A stretch of 60,000 nucleotides of DNA. It comes from Nematostella vectensis (taxonomy: Eukaryota > Cnidaria > Anthozoa > Actiniaria > Edwardsiidae). Each line of letters begins with the position of its first letter. The first letter of the stretch is position 1. This document shows, piece by piece, positions 11,576 to 22,009 of this stretch. A program made the translations under genes and the position numbers. The stretch covers positions 6,312,001 through 6,372,000 of the forward strand of contig NC_064034.1 in NCBI RefSeq assembly GCF_932526225.1, in the 5' to 3' direction. Under the pieces are notes generated by a model. The model was not told the origin of the DNA and searched no databases. It was given only the letters and a program-made list of their open reading frames with translations.

Positions 11576-14166
11576 TTAAGTCCACCTGCTTTGCTGGCGA
11601 ATCCATTCAACACAACAATTTTGTGTAACGCACCTGTCCTGAAGTTCTATGAGTTGATACTTCGAGGTGAAAGGACGCCAGCTGAACAGTGGAGCAAATG
11701 CTAGTAGTCCAGTCTGCAGATACTCTGCATTATTCCGTCTTATTCCAGTGTGGTATAGTTGGAAAGCGGCTGCATACTTCCACATCATCTCAACCTGAAA
11801 TAGGTAGCATGGATCTTTCACCTTGTCTAACCAGTCATTGACAGACACCACTTGCTTCTTTCCTTCTTCCGCTCCCTTTTCAATCTTCTCGCGTACGTAT
11901 GGTACCAACAGCTCGCACCATGTTCCCTCTACCATGGTCTTCAGAAAGGTCTGCGTATGGTGGTGGTTCGAACTGCTGGAAGTGAGTCACAACTTTCTGA
12001 GTTGCTGTGTCACATTCCTCTTCAAAAACAACCTCTGTGATCTTTCGCCTTGTGTTATACTCCCTAACTGGAGTCAGCAAAGCAGTCCCCAATACATTAT
12101 CACCTGTGAGCTGTGCCCCTGCTGACTTAAGGTCTACTCTGCAATCGGGATTGACACACTTTCTCTTTTTGGGGGCATTTCTGTGTGGCAGTTTGGACAA
12201 ATTCTGGTTGTTTTCTTCTTCTCGATTTCCTTTACTTTCTCATCAATGTCATCTGTACAACCACCATCACCTCTGGCATTCTGCTCTTTGAAAACTTGTT
12301 CAAGGCACTTCTGCAGAAGCTGTTTATTCTACAAATTAAAAAAAAACAGGTATTAGAAAAAAATATATATTCATGATTTACTGGCATGCATGCAATGTAC
12401 TATTAAATTTGCGCTGGCAATGATGTTGAAAAGTTAAAAAGAAATAGGGAATTTGAGAGTTGTAAATTATGCTTGTATAGGTTATTATTGCGACCAGTTT
12501 TGTTTTTATTAGTTGTAATTTTGCCATCTTGGAGTACTTGACTCAAATCAGAGTAAGCTGAATCCTTGAAACCATGGCAATATTGCAAATAAAATTTGAA
12601 ATAAGGGGCAAATTTTCAAATGAACTATTTTCTTTCACATAACTTTTATATGAGTTGGGCATTCATCCTTTTTACAAACTTTATATTGCACACATTCAAG
12701 CTAACATTGGATACCTCTTTCCTAAGTGACTCATTCTTGTATGGGTCAAAATTTATGGCCTCCTCCAAAGCTCCAAAATCTTCATCGACAAAGGTTCTTC
12801 TCCAATTCCTGTAACAAAAAAAATAACATAAGAACTGCATAAGTAATATCTGAGTTATGATAGCTGACTTAACGTGTGTGTGTGTGTGTTTAAAATTTAA
12901 ATGTATGTCATTGCTTTGTCTTACAAAGGTTCCATTTGGTTGTGCATTTGGTCATTTTGATCTGTCATATATTTGTGACTTAAAGAAATTTTCAGTACTT
13001 TTAGAGATGATAAAGTGAAACAATACCTGGGAGAGAGATCTGGGCGCTTTTGTAGGTCATCACTTCCATCTACGACAGCCTGGCATACACTGGTGATTAT
13101 GCTCACACGGTTCTTTTGGCCCACCCGCACTTTCCAGTTTTTCTTTACAACTTGGTCATTATCAATGGCCACCTCGCAGTCGCCTGATGGGAAAAGACGT
13201 GGTGTAGAACTGAGGTGGTCCATCCATTATTTGAGTGTTGTGTAGGAGCCACCAGGTAGCACTTTGCTCACTAGATTCACAGCAAGCTTTGAGTTGCTAA
13301 CAGTGAACAGGACCAGGTTAGTTAGGAAACTGAAGGGCAGAACAGCGTTAATTCCACAGATTTTATACAGGTGCTCCAAAGCCAGACAATTCAGGAAGTT
13401 TGTAGACGGACTCTTATTACAAGAAAGTCTATTCAGAGCAGCAACAATGACCGGGTTTCGTCTTGATAGCCACAAGTCACAGTCAATTTCAGTCATGCAT
13501 TTGATATCTTTGTTTGTCTGTGAAAATGATGATGTGTCCTTTATAATGGCATCCTTTTGCACCCTGAAGATGCCGTTCACAATCTTGGCAAGTACTTCTG
13601 TACGAATGCTGGAGAGTGACGAATCCATGTCAGAGGTTTCAAAAACCACAGTGTTCTCAGTCTCTGCCAACATTTCAAGGACGGCTCTTTTCGTCTCTTT
13701 ACTTTTCATGAGTTCTTTCACCATCTCCACCTTGTCCTCCACAAAACCTCTCCTCCAAATTCTCAATTTCTATACAGTAAACACGTTCTATATGGTCGCT
13801 ATGTTCGCCTGTATCACTACCTTCGCGTTCTACGTCTCCTTTCTGGCAATCCGCCTTCCTCTTCTTTGCTGGTCTCCCATGTTTTACTGTGCTGCATACT
13901 TCACAGCTATCACTGTGTGGCTTCCAAACAACACAGTCTTCAACAGGATATTCGCCACTGAGATAGGCAGCCTTGTTGGCTTTCGACCGACATCTGCTGC
14001 ACACATGAATGGGATGGACGTCTGGACTGTCAAGAAGGATATTTATGCGCCAAATTTGCTGAATGTTCTTGGCAAAATCACAAGCGCGAGCACTTTCTTT
14101 ATCTCTCTTGATACTTTTTGCACATATGCGGCACTTCAAATTGAGGAGTCTTCTATGATTTTCCAT
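11576..14166 (-). pseudogene. Transposase with RAG1-N-terminal-like zinc region, decayed
   Basis: Exon 1 (13027-14166) starts at the ATG at 14164-14166. Its first ~95 residues carry C12-x2-C15, H51-P, C56-x2-C59 and WxPHSDSC88-x2-C91 followed by RPAKKRK. That order matches the zinc-binding N-terminal region of vertebrate RAG1 upstream of its RING (CRIC ... HPTEFCxxC ... WHPHTPSCDIC ... LKRK). Later come a possible catalytic Asp in AIDNDQVV, exon 2 (from 12808, NWRRTFVDEDFG), and exon 3 (from ~12328) with a CPNC...CVNPDC zinc ribbon and a C-terminal KYAAAFQLYHTG region. Breaks seen: an extra base in the AAAA run 13743-13746, an in-frame TAA at 13227-13229 where CAA is expected, a frameshift at the homopolymers 12166-12175, and another near 11953-11965. 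The stop is at 11576. No RAG1 core or RAG2 is seen. Confidence 0.75.
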
Positions 14167-16330
14167 CTTTCTCTAAAAAAAGAACCAAAAACAGTAAGAA
14201 ACTTGTATTTTGAGTGCTCTAAACCCGATCTTTCTCTGTCCGTTCCGTTCTCATATGTGATATATGTGTTGTTCAAGTGTTAATGTGAGTCTTGCAAGTG
14301 TTTTCACATGTGAGTTTCTTCAAGTTCCTTAGTGTCTTAAGTAAGTTGGGGCTTTGGTACGCACCCATATTTATATGCTTCTAAGATGGCATGTCCTTTA
14401 GGATAACTGACACTGACATCCCAAAGGGCTTTTAGCACTTTTTGGATAAGGGTTTAACCAATGGGTGTACGAGGGACGACCTTCCTACGTGGGTGTGCCA
14501 GTCAGTTACCCTTGGGCTACCATGACTTACGTAATGTTTACAATGTTGCTACTGACTACGGATGTCACACACTAACTTGTTACACTGTTAGTACGCATGA
14601 CAATCTACACACATGATAAATATGATTGACAGCATTCTTATCATTTTTGCACTCAAACTCTTTAAATGTACTAAAACCTAATTTCACCGACGGCTAGGTC
14701 TAAAGCTTATTTATGGTAAACCTTGTGTGAACTCAGACTTAACTTGACTTACGTAGCTAACGGATACAGGACTAAAACAAATGCTCAAAACTCTGTTCTC
14801 CAGTACCACTTGAAAAGGGACGCGGTACGCCTATAAGTTTCCCGAGCAAAAGGTCAATCTGCTAAAAATATGACTGCTTGGCTAAGCAATTTCCATGCAA
14901 GAGTTTTATATTTCCCTGTCAAACGCGATAAGTTAACTAAACAAAATGCTTTTAGTTGTTCCGTGTACTTCAATATGCTGACAGCCGATCAGTATATAAT
15001 TTCTAGATGCAAAATATGTATTCACTACATGTGTGACTTATTTCTGCGTGACATAATCCTACCGAGGGTGCTTCTACGAGACTTCCAGCGGAAACTAGGG
15101 ACTTCCAGCACTAGGCATTGCGAGTGCTTGTGTGTTACATAACAAAAAAACCGAGGAAAAGTGGGTTTGTATACGTGAAAAGTGGAAGGATATCAAAATT
15201 TAAGCATCGTAAATCGACATACCTTCACGTTATCTTTAGATTGGCGGCCATCTTGAATTCGTGTTCTTTATTTTTGCGCCAGCAGCTCTGATTGTAAACG
15301 AAGAACTCGAAGTTTTATCGCGTGTCCACCTTCTTTGAACATGTGCCTTCGGTTCAAGCTATCGAAATGCCCGGATGAAAGCCTCTAAGCTGTGTTTTTT
15401 TTGCGATCGTTGAAGCCTGGGCGCTGTTCGTAACGGATCAGTTTCGCACTTTTTGCGTCGTTTCCCAAAGACAATAGATTTAACACGTGACACGTATACC
15501 CTGATGGCCTGTACTGCTAAATACCACAGGTAGCCCAGGCAATGGTTTCGAAGCTTGTTCGTAGCTTGGAATCGGCTGTTATTCTTAGAGGTAAAACGAG
15601 TCGATTGAAGTCGCGATTTATTTGTGAAACATTGCCAATAAAATTGCCTTAAAACTTAGAACATGCCTTGTTGTTGTCATATTTATGTGTAATATACGAT
15701 TTTGGGGGGTTTTCGTAACGGAATATATGACTTCTCTCCCTCTACTAAGGAAAGAAACAAGGTTGGAGGCGCCATTTTCGGTAGCACTCAAATACCGTCG
15801 AAATTCGCGAGGAAAATACAACAAACGAAATATTTTTATCTCGCAGACCTATGCCAGGGTACACTTACATTCTATATGTGGCAAAACATCCGAGCTAAAT
15901 CTTTTTCCCTGGCCGCTAGCCATTTTTTAAAACGAGTAAGCAGTGATTTGAATCCTTGACCGGCGCCGTTGGACAATTAGGCCCTTTTGAAGCAATATAA
16001 AGACTCGCTTTGTTTATCTTATCTTGTCTATCTGATTTTATTTAAAAAAAAAAAAAAAATTAAACAATTGATCATGTCGGTTAAGGATGATACATTTCGA
16101 CGGAATGGAAGAAATCGATATTTATGAATATAATCAAAAATCGATAATTTCAATATTTTTTGATAATAATCGATACTCACAGTTTCATGTTATCGATTTC
16201 CTTGATCTCCGATATTAATCAGTTGATTGATATTTATTTTTATCGATTACTATTGATTATTATCGGAATTATCAATTAGTATGGCCGTTAGCTTCCTACC
16301 CTGTTGTATTTTATTACAAGTGGAGAGGAG
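14167..16330. other. Transposon interior upstream of the transposase, no gene seen
   Basis: AT-rich DNA with only short, non-conserved frames on both strands. It presumably contains the transposase promoter and 5' UTR. An A-run lies near 16041-16057. Confidence 0.4.
16105..16285. repeat. Right subterminal ATCGAT/TTGATTA cluster
   Basis: About ten ATCGAT or GATAAT words, including TATTAATCAGTTGATT, which also occurs in the left cluster. It lies about 50 bp inside the right terminal repeat. Confidence 0.5.
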
Positions 16331-16334
16331 GTGA

Positions 16335-16500
16335 ACCGAGATGGGGGTGGAAAATCGCCTAAACTGTTATGAATCACGGCTAAAACGGAACCAGATCAAT
16401 CTATGACAACAACTTCAAGAAATTGGCTTTATTACAGATATATTCGGTAAACAAATTAAAGATAATATTCAATACACGGAATTTCGTCTGGTTTGCCAGT
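16335..16500 (-). repeat. Right terminal inverted repeat
   Basis: Reverse complement of 10593-10758. The GGTCCGAGC target-site copy follows at 16501-16509. Confidence 0.88.
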
Positions 16501-16509
16501 GGTCCGAGC

Positions 16510-19036
16510 CCCGTTATTGACCCTGTTTTTCCAGGAATCTTTGGTGTCCTCGTAATGAAACAGCGCTGATCCAGTCCGAGTTTGCTGCTAGGCGAGGAGA
16601 AGTGCCATCCCCGACGATATGATAGCTGAACACCCCGTACCAGTCTTGCATAATAGGTAAGCGGTAGTTTGACTTTTGGTTACAAAAGAACGTTAAAATG
16701 TTGTCCCGTTGCATGACTCAATTGACCAATTGTTGCGCAACATGCTAAACGCTGACGTCTATTTGCGTGTGTCGTCCCAACCTGCGTGTAGTAATATTAC
16801 CACATACTGTACGAGAGTCTGCTCATCCTTACCTCCAAAAGCAGGTTCCTACCCACGCGGGGTAATACTGCTATGTGATATGTTCCCATCCAGGGTTACC
16901 GCCAAAGTTTATATCTTCCAAAGAAGAATTCAATATTTGTGAGAATGTGGGTGATGGTAATGTTCGTTGTTGTGTTCTCTTTCAGTGAGCTGTAGTTAGT
17001 CCCTTTGCGATTCTAATCATCTGATGCCAGGTGGCGGCGCAAGCTGAGGGTATTCTGTTGACGTTTGAGGGGTAGTGGTGCAGTTGAGGAGGAAGGAAGT
17101 GCACGTTCCGAGACTGTACCTACTTCCTATGGTCGTGTCTCATTAATCTCCTCTTTCGTCATAAATGCCACAGATGTGAACACTGATTTTCTGTGACCAG
17201 CGTTAGCACTTGATATAATTCGTCACCCTTTGAATGTTTGTGGCACGCTGCCTAGTAGTATCGGCCATGTTACTTTGTGTATATAAAGCACAGAGAAAAA
17301 TGGAGATTTTTATTTACTGGCAAAAATCAGATATATTTTGTGAGAAAATTAATTTATTTTATGGGGATCTTTAATTGTGCTTTGGGGGTGGGTTTGAATT
17401 TCAAACTGTTTCTTTTAATGGTTTGGTTGATGTCTCAATAAACGGAACTTTTGAACAGTCTGAAAACGATCCAGTGTCACACCCCGGGCGGGGGAGCAGC
17501 CATAGAAACCTATGGAATTACCGGGCTTTTTTTTACAGTCGAGGGAGATATAAATACAGGAGCCCAGAACATCCCTACAGCCACATACAGTGGCCTCCTT
17601 CCCACCATTAAAAGGAAGTCTCCTTTTCTACCAATGTTGCAAATCGTAAAGGGGGCGGGGGAAGATAGATGGCGGAGAAATGATTCCCTAAGGGTTTAAA
17701 ATTTGTGTGGGTAGCTGTCTATCATAAATAACTCCAGCCAATTTCGCGTACAGTAGTTTTGACGTGGGGTTTCCGATTTTCGTCAAAGTACATTTTACAA
17801 GCAAACGAAATTAAAATCCTTCTAAAGCTGAAGTAACGATTTAGAACAACATATATTAATGTATAAGTCGGGATTTTCTATTGCGAATTAATTAGTGTCG
17901 CACGGGTTTGATAATCCACCAACAGCAGCTGAACAATCTAGCCTAGCAGCCCCGACGGCAGAATGGAAAGATTTGAATTGCAAATGTGTAATTATTTGCC
18001 GCAGCTGAAGTTAAGATTGATAGTATGTAGGTCTTTATATGACGAAATTGAAAACTCAAAGCAAGAGGAAGAGCGCTGCCCAGGTAAGAAAATGCGCTAA
18101 TACGTTCGTGTTTGGATCAAACTAATAATTAATTGATATATAATCTTATTTGATACTATGTATGAATGAGGAAGACCATAGGCAAGAAATTACATATTTT
18201 CTTTTTGTGTTTAATGCAGGAAAATAGAAAATATAATCTTAGTATCACTTTTGTTGGATCTGTTTCGGTTGGAAGTGTAGACTACCAATTGAAGTTTTGT
18301 TTTAAAGGAATATTGTATTAATCTAAATTATACTGGGTCCATAAACGCACGGGTTTTTTTCGTTTGTGTAAAATGGCGAGGTGCAGTAAAACATTGTCAT
18401 CGACTTCGGCTAAATAACCTAAGAAGAGCGATATTTCAAGTCACGCTATTGATTGATCAAAAAAGAAATAAAAATGTATTTTTACTAGAATCACATTCGA
18501 GTGAAGAACATGGTAACTACACAGCGTGATATCCCTTGATAAGTTGAAAGAATAGTATTTATCCGTTATCGGGCAACATCCTTGAAGAGTAGAGATGAGT
18601 TAACGTTGAATAGACCCTATAGAAAAAAGCGTCAAGCTAAAAGATACAGTACCAATGGAAAAGAATATTCGTAGAAACGAATTAGTATCTATTCAATTTC
18701 CAAGCATTTTGATTTAAGATTATCGCAAAATCTACCTGCATCGTTTCTAAAGATTCACGCTGGCTTTCGACGCTTCATTTGCGAAAATTGTTTGTAATGG
18801 CAGCCAAAAATACAGTAAATGTATGAGGTATTATCTAAAATACAGGAGAAATGCCTTGAAAGGGCCTTTCGGTCCCCTCCTGTTAAAAATCCTTGCTACG
18901 CCGCTGGATGTAAAGAGAGCATCAGTTATTTAGATATACCATCAATCTAGCCACATGTAGACAGACCTGCTAGGCCAATAAAGAACTAAAGGCCTCATTC
19001 CTATTCTTTTTTTTTCCACAGCATTCAAAGTTAACA
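16510..19036. other. Intergenic DNA, no convincing gene
   Basis: Short frames occur on both strands, but none shows a recognisable domain or consistent splice structure. A dispersed repeat begins near 18797. The last part probably holds the promoter/5' UTR of the secreted-protein gene at 19037; a possible acceptor (tttttccacag) sits at 19010-19020. Confidence 0.4.
18797..18905. repeat. Dispersed repeat copy A
   Basis: About 110 bp starting GGCAGCCAAAAATACAGTAA and ending CTACGCCGCTG. It recurs at 19582-19672 with a short internal difference, so it is a mobile or duplicated repeat. Confidence 0.75.
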
Positions 19037-20939
19037 ATGACTTCGTTTGCTGTGTCTTTCCCTCTTGTTTTTCTCGCGTCTTCCTTGCTGTCACATTATC
19101 CAGTCGATTCTTCCAATGTCATCATCACCACCGACGATGGTAGCAAAGATAAAGGTTAGTTGATATTCATCCAGTTTACAAAATCCTACGAAATTTCATT
19201 ATCAGCATTGACCCTACAGTATTGACCCGTTTATAATATTGATCGATCTTTCAATTGGTTTTGTCGTTTTGGCACGGTGGGTCTGTGGCTGGTTCTAGAA
19301 TCGATGGTTTTCAACCAGCCCATTGCACATAACGTATTGAAAGGGTGAGCTGGTGGACTTTCGGACGGATGGTTTTGGTTTTTCAAACAGAACCATTGTC
19401 TTGGCGACCGATTCGATTTGATTACGCATACATTAGTCAGTACCAAGTCTGAAACGTCTGAAACTCTAGGCGCTTGTTCATCTCGAATTTGCCGGCGAAT
19501 AACCTTGTAAACCACCCTTTTCACGGTATTTGGCAAGGGCGTAGCCAGGGGTGTGACATAGGGGCCCCGGGCCCCCCTTTTAGCAGCCAAAAATACAGTA
19601 AATGTATGAGACATATCTAAAATACAAGAGAAAATGCCCCCTCCTGTTAAAAGTCCTAGCTACGCCGCTGTTTAGGAAGACAGAGGCATAACGGAACAAA
19701 GTAACGACCAAGCAGTGTGTGCTTCAGGAAAAGGATAATCGCAGCGCAGATCTATCTATGTCATCGGAAAAGATGTTGCCTTATTTCACTGAAACCAGAG
19801 CAAGGACTAGAGTAACTTTTACAACAATTTCATTAAGGTTTCCTCGGAGATTTACTGTTATGCATTTGGTGGTTTTGTCCACACAGCGTACTGTATGTAT
19901 GAGGATATGATGTTTCAGTGTAAGACGGAAAAGGAATGCGATGGTGAAGATTACGTGGACTGGGGACGCGGTAAGGGACAAGGAAATGATCCCAACCTAA
20001 AGCAGAACGATTGTAAATATCCACAAACATGTTGCCTGCCATTTAAGGTGAGTACAACGAAGTACGCATATGAGGTCATCCTTGGGGATATCCTAGGGTT
20101 CTTTCCCTCACCCCTTGAAATGTTCCAGCGCTTCCCTTTCGCTGCGCTCTCGTCCCCATGCTCTTCATTATGTGTTTTTGCCATTTAATCGGAAATTCCA
20201 GTACTTCTGGTTATTTTGTAAATGGTACAGATATACTCCCACTGGAAACATTCCGGAAACTTTGGAATTGCTTGAGAGGTAGTCCATTTTCACCGGGGAT
20301 TTTCTGGGATCCCAGAAATTCCGGAAAATCGCGTACCATTTGCAGTTTTCCGTAGATTATTTGACCTAAAAGGACCCTAACAGTAGAATTTTTGGGTACG
20401 TAGCAAATGATAAATAAGTCACCCCGGAAATTCTGGAATATATGGGACTTTTTCTTACCATTATGGCATTCCAGAAAAACTGGGATCTCATTCCGGATGT
20501 CCGATTAAATGGTGAACAACCTATATAAACATTATATAAGGTAACTGATAACATATAAACCATGAAAGCAGCTAACATGACATGACATATGACATGAGTT
20601 TTGTCGGTGGATTAATAAGGAAAATGTCATTTTTCTGACATTCGATTGATATAAATGTCCACCTCAACGGTTGTGCAGATAGGGCATATCCTCTCATTTA
20701 CTTTTTTGTAAGGTTTTCGGTAACGTGCGGCTTCTATTTCGGACTTATGATTGCTTATGATCCGGAGGAGCCAAGGAAACAAGACCCTCGAAGACATTAA
20801 ACTTGCATCAGTAGGAAGAGTCTTGTTATATCGTACAGTACTGTGTTTTCTTGATTCTCAGAACTCCGAAGATTCTGTGGAAAGATACAAGAAGAAGGTC
20901 GCAGCGGATAAGGGGAAGAGCGACGCAATGTTCGCATAG
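19037..20939 (+). CDS. Small secreted Cys-rich protein, three exons
   Basis: Exons 19037-19154, 19887-20047 and 20862-20939 join in phase to about 118 residues. Exon 1 gives a signal peptide (MTSFAVSFPLVFLASSLLS) and an acidic stretch. Exon 2 carries six cysteines as C-x7-C-x5-C, then a charged Gly/Asp spacer, then C-x5-CC. Exon 3 is a short basic tail ending at TAG 20937-20939. Donors and acceptors are canonical (AAAG|GTTAGT, CACAG|CG, AAG|GTGAGT, CTCAG|AA). The Cys pattern suggests a small disulphide-stabilised extracellular peptide, but I recognise no family; defence, venom-like or matrix roles are equally open. A possible alternative terminal exon lies at 21600-21709. The dispersed repeats at 19440-19715 lie within its first intron. 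Confidence 0.6.
19440..19715. repeat. Repeat with a second repeat nested in it
   Basis: The outer element (CTGAAAC..CGAATTTGCCGGCGAATAACCTTG ... GTAACGACC in outline) resembles 53605-53715. It is interrupted at about 19535-19675 by GGGCGTAGCCAGGGG...CTACGCCGCTG, which contains copy B of the 18797-18905 repeat (19582-19672). This is a nested insertion inside the first intron of the secreted-protein gene. Confidence 0.6.
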
Positions 20940-21599
20940 GGACGAAAGATGAAAAATGGCATTCATTATCCCATAAAATAGATTTTTCTGTATAACATCC
21001 ACTTAACAACATGCATTTCTGATTTTTCAACTCCCCCAAAGGACTGTCCGTTGAAATTATTTATACATGGTCATGTTTTTCGAATTGATTCGAATGAGAT
21101 TCGAATTCTGAATCTGTTAGAGGCAACGGACAGGAGCGTGGCCAAGCATATAAGAGGAAATGGAATCTTTGGCGGGGCTGTTAGGGGGTGTTAAGTTGAG
21201 CCGCATTTAACCACATGTTTGACGTCGTCCTTTTCATACATTTGGGCAAACTAGATTGACTATAATTATTGCAGGATTATGAGCTTTTTTGATATAAAAT
21301 AAAAAAATAAGCATCTTAACATCAGATTTAGCTAATGACGCTCTAGCCTTATTCACAATTTGAGAAAAAAAAAAGGATTTTTTAACAGGCATCTAATCAG
21401 TATTCCTAAAGAGATATTACCTGAATTATTTTCATAAAATTAAGTTGTACAGTTCTGTCTAAACATGGTTTTACAGCTAGAAAATAAACTGTTGACACGA
21501 AACATTAGATGCTGGTTTATTACTTGTTTATTCCGCTACATGTATTGATAACTACTTCCTTGGGGTTGATTATTCGAATGAAAATGGGTTTTGTGTTAG
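20940..21599. other. 3' flank or intron, no further gene
   Basis: AT-rich DNA between exon 3 of the secreted-protein gene and the possible alternative exon. AATAAA-like words occur near 21296-21310. Confidence 0.35.
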
Positions 21600-21709
21600 G
21601 CGACCCTTGCTACAAATACTCCACCTGTGACACAAAAAAGACCAAATATGTTAAGTCAGGCATTGCAAATGAGGGTCGCAATAACATGCCCGTAGGCTGG
21701 GGGTGCTAA
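21600..21709 (+). CDS. Possible alternative Cys-rich terminal exon of the secreted-protein gene
   Basis: After the acceptor TGTGTTAG, the frame reads GDPCYKYSTCDTKK and ends in a Gly-Trp-Gly-Cys tail with TAA at 21707-21709. Its phase needs one donated base, exactly what exon 1 (ending 19154) supplies, so exon 1 could splice here instead of to exon 2. The spacing C-x3-Y-x2-C-x-T-K-K loosely resembles the opening of exon 2 (C-x7-C-K-T-E-K), as if the two were duplicated and diverged. It may instead belong to a separate gene. Confidence 0.4.
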
Positions 21710-22009
21710 GGTCATGACGCTTTCCACGTAAAGAATGTCGATCACCCACTCCTTTGTTATTGTTTATCATTGGCAATACGGCAATTTATTCGCAAGGAAA
21801 CTTCAAAATAACAATCTACGAATAAAGTCTTATATGTTATTTATGATATTTGATTGATAATATCTTGGTTACTTGCTTGAATTAGCCGATGGAAATGGAT
21901 GCTTTGCGTGACTCGCCATTGCGCGGGAGCATAAAATGGCGGCGTGATTGGCCTTCTCTAAGAACGCCCAGCACTTATAGGGCGGACATAAGAGTGCAGA
22001 GGCACTTAC
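21710..22009. other. Intergenic/intron DNA with an inverted dispersed repeat
   Basis: Positions ~21883-21960 (TTGAATTAGCCGATGGAAAT ...) are the reverse complement of ~53722-53800. The last exon or exons of the DD3-3-like gene should lie here or further left but were not recognised. Confidence 0.5.

Larger units (their letters stand above)
10593..16500. mobile_element. 5.9-kb DNA transposon with RAG1-N-terminus-like transposase (N-RAG-TP-like)
   Basis: Terminal inverted repeats of about 166 bp: 10593-10758 matches the reverse complement of 16335-16500 with scattered mismatches. Both outer ends read AC(G/T)GGCAAACCAGACG inward. The 9-mer GGTCCGAGC sits directly outside each end (10584-10592 and 16501-16509), a textbook target-site duplication. 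Because of base symmetry at the edge, the ends could also be read as CAC/GTG with a 7-bp duplication. Inside is one minus-strand gene (11576-14166), then about 2.2 kb of AT-rich DNA without a convincing frame. AT-rich blocks of ATCGAT/TTGATTA motifs lie inside both ends (11041-11105 and 16105-16285) and may bind transposase. Transposase lesions suggest a non-autonomous or dying copy. N-RAG-TP elements described from Aplysia are the nearest known comparison I can name. Confidence 0.85.

Noticed and set aside
11823-12291. Several overlapping + frames
   Set aside because: Antisense shadows of transposase exon 3; no domain.
11576-14166. Calling the transposase RAG1 itself or a Transib core
   Set aside because: Only the N-terminal zinc region resembles RAG1; no RING, no RAG1 core blocks and no RAG2 partner are seen.
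13264-14283. Long + strand frame (339 codons) inside the transposon
   Set aside because: It is the antisense shadow of the transposase; the minus strand has the zinc motifs and splice sites.
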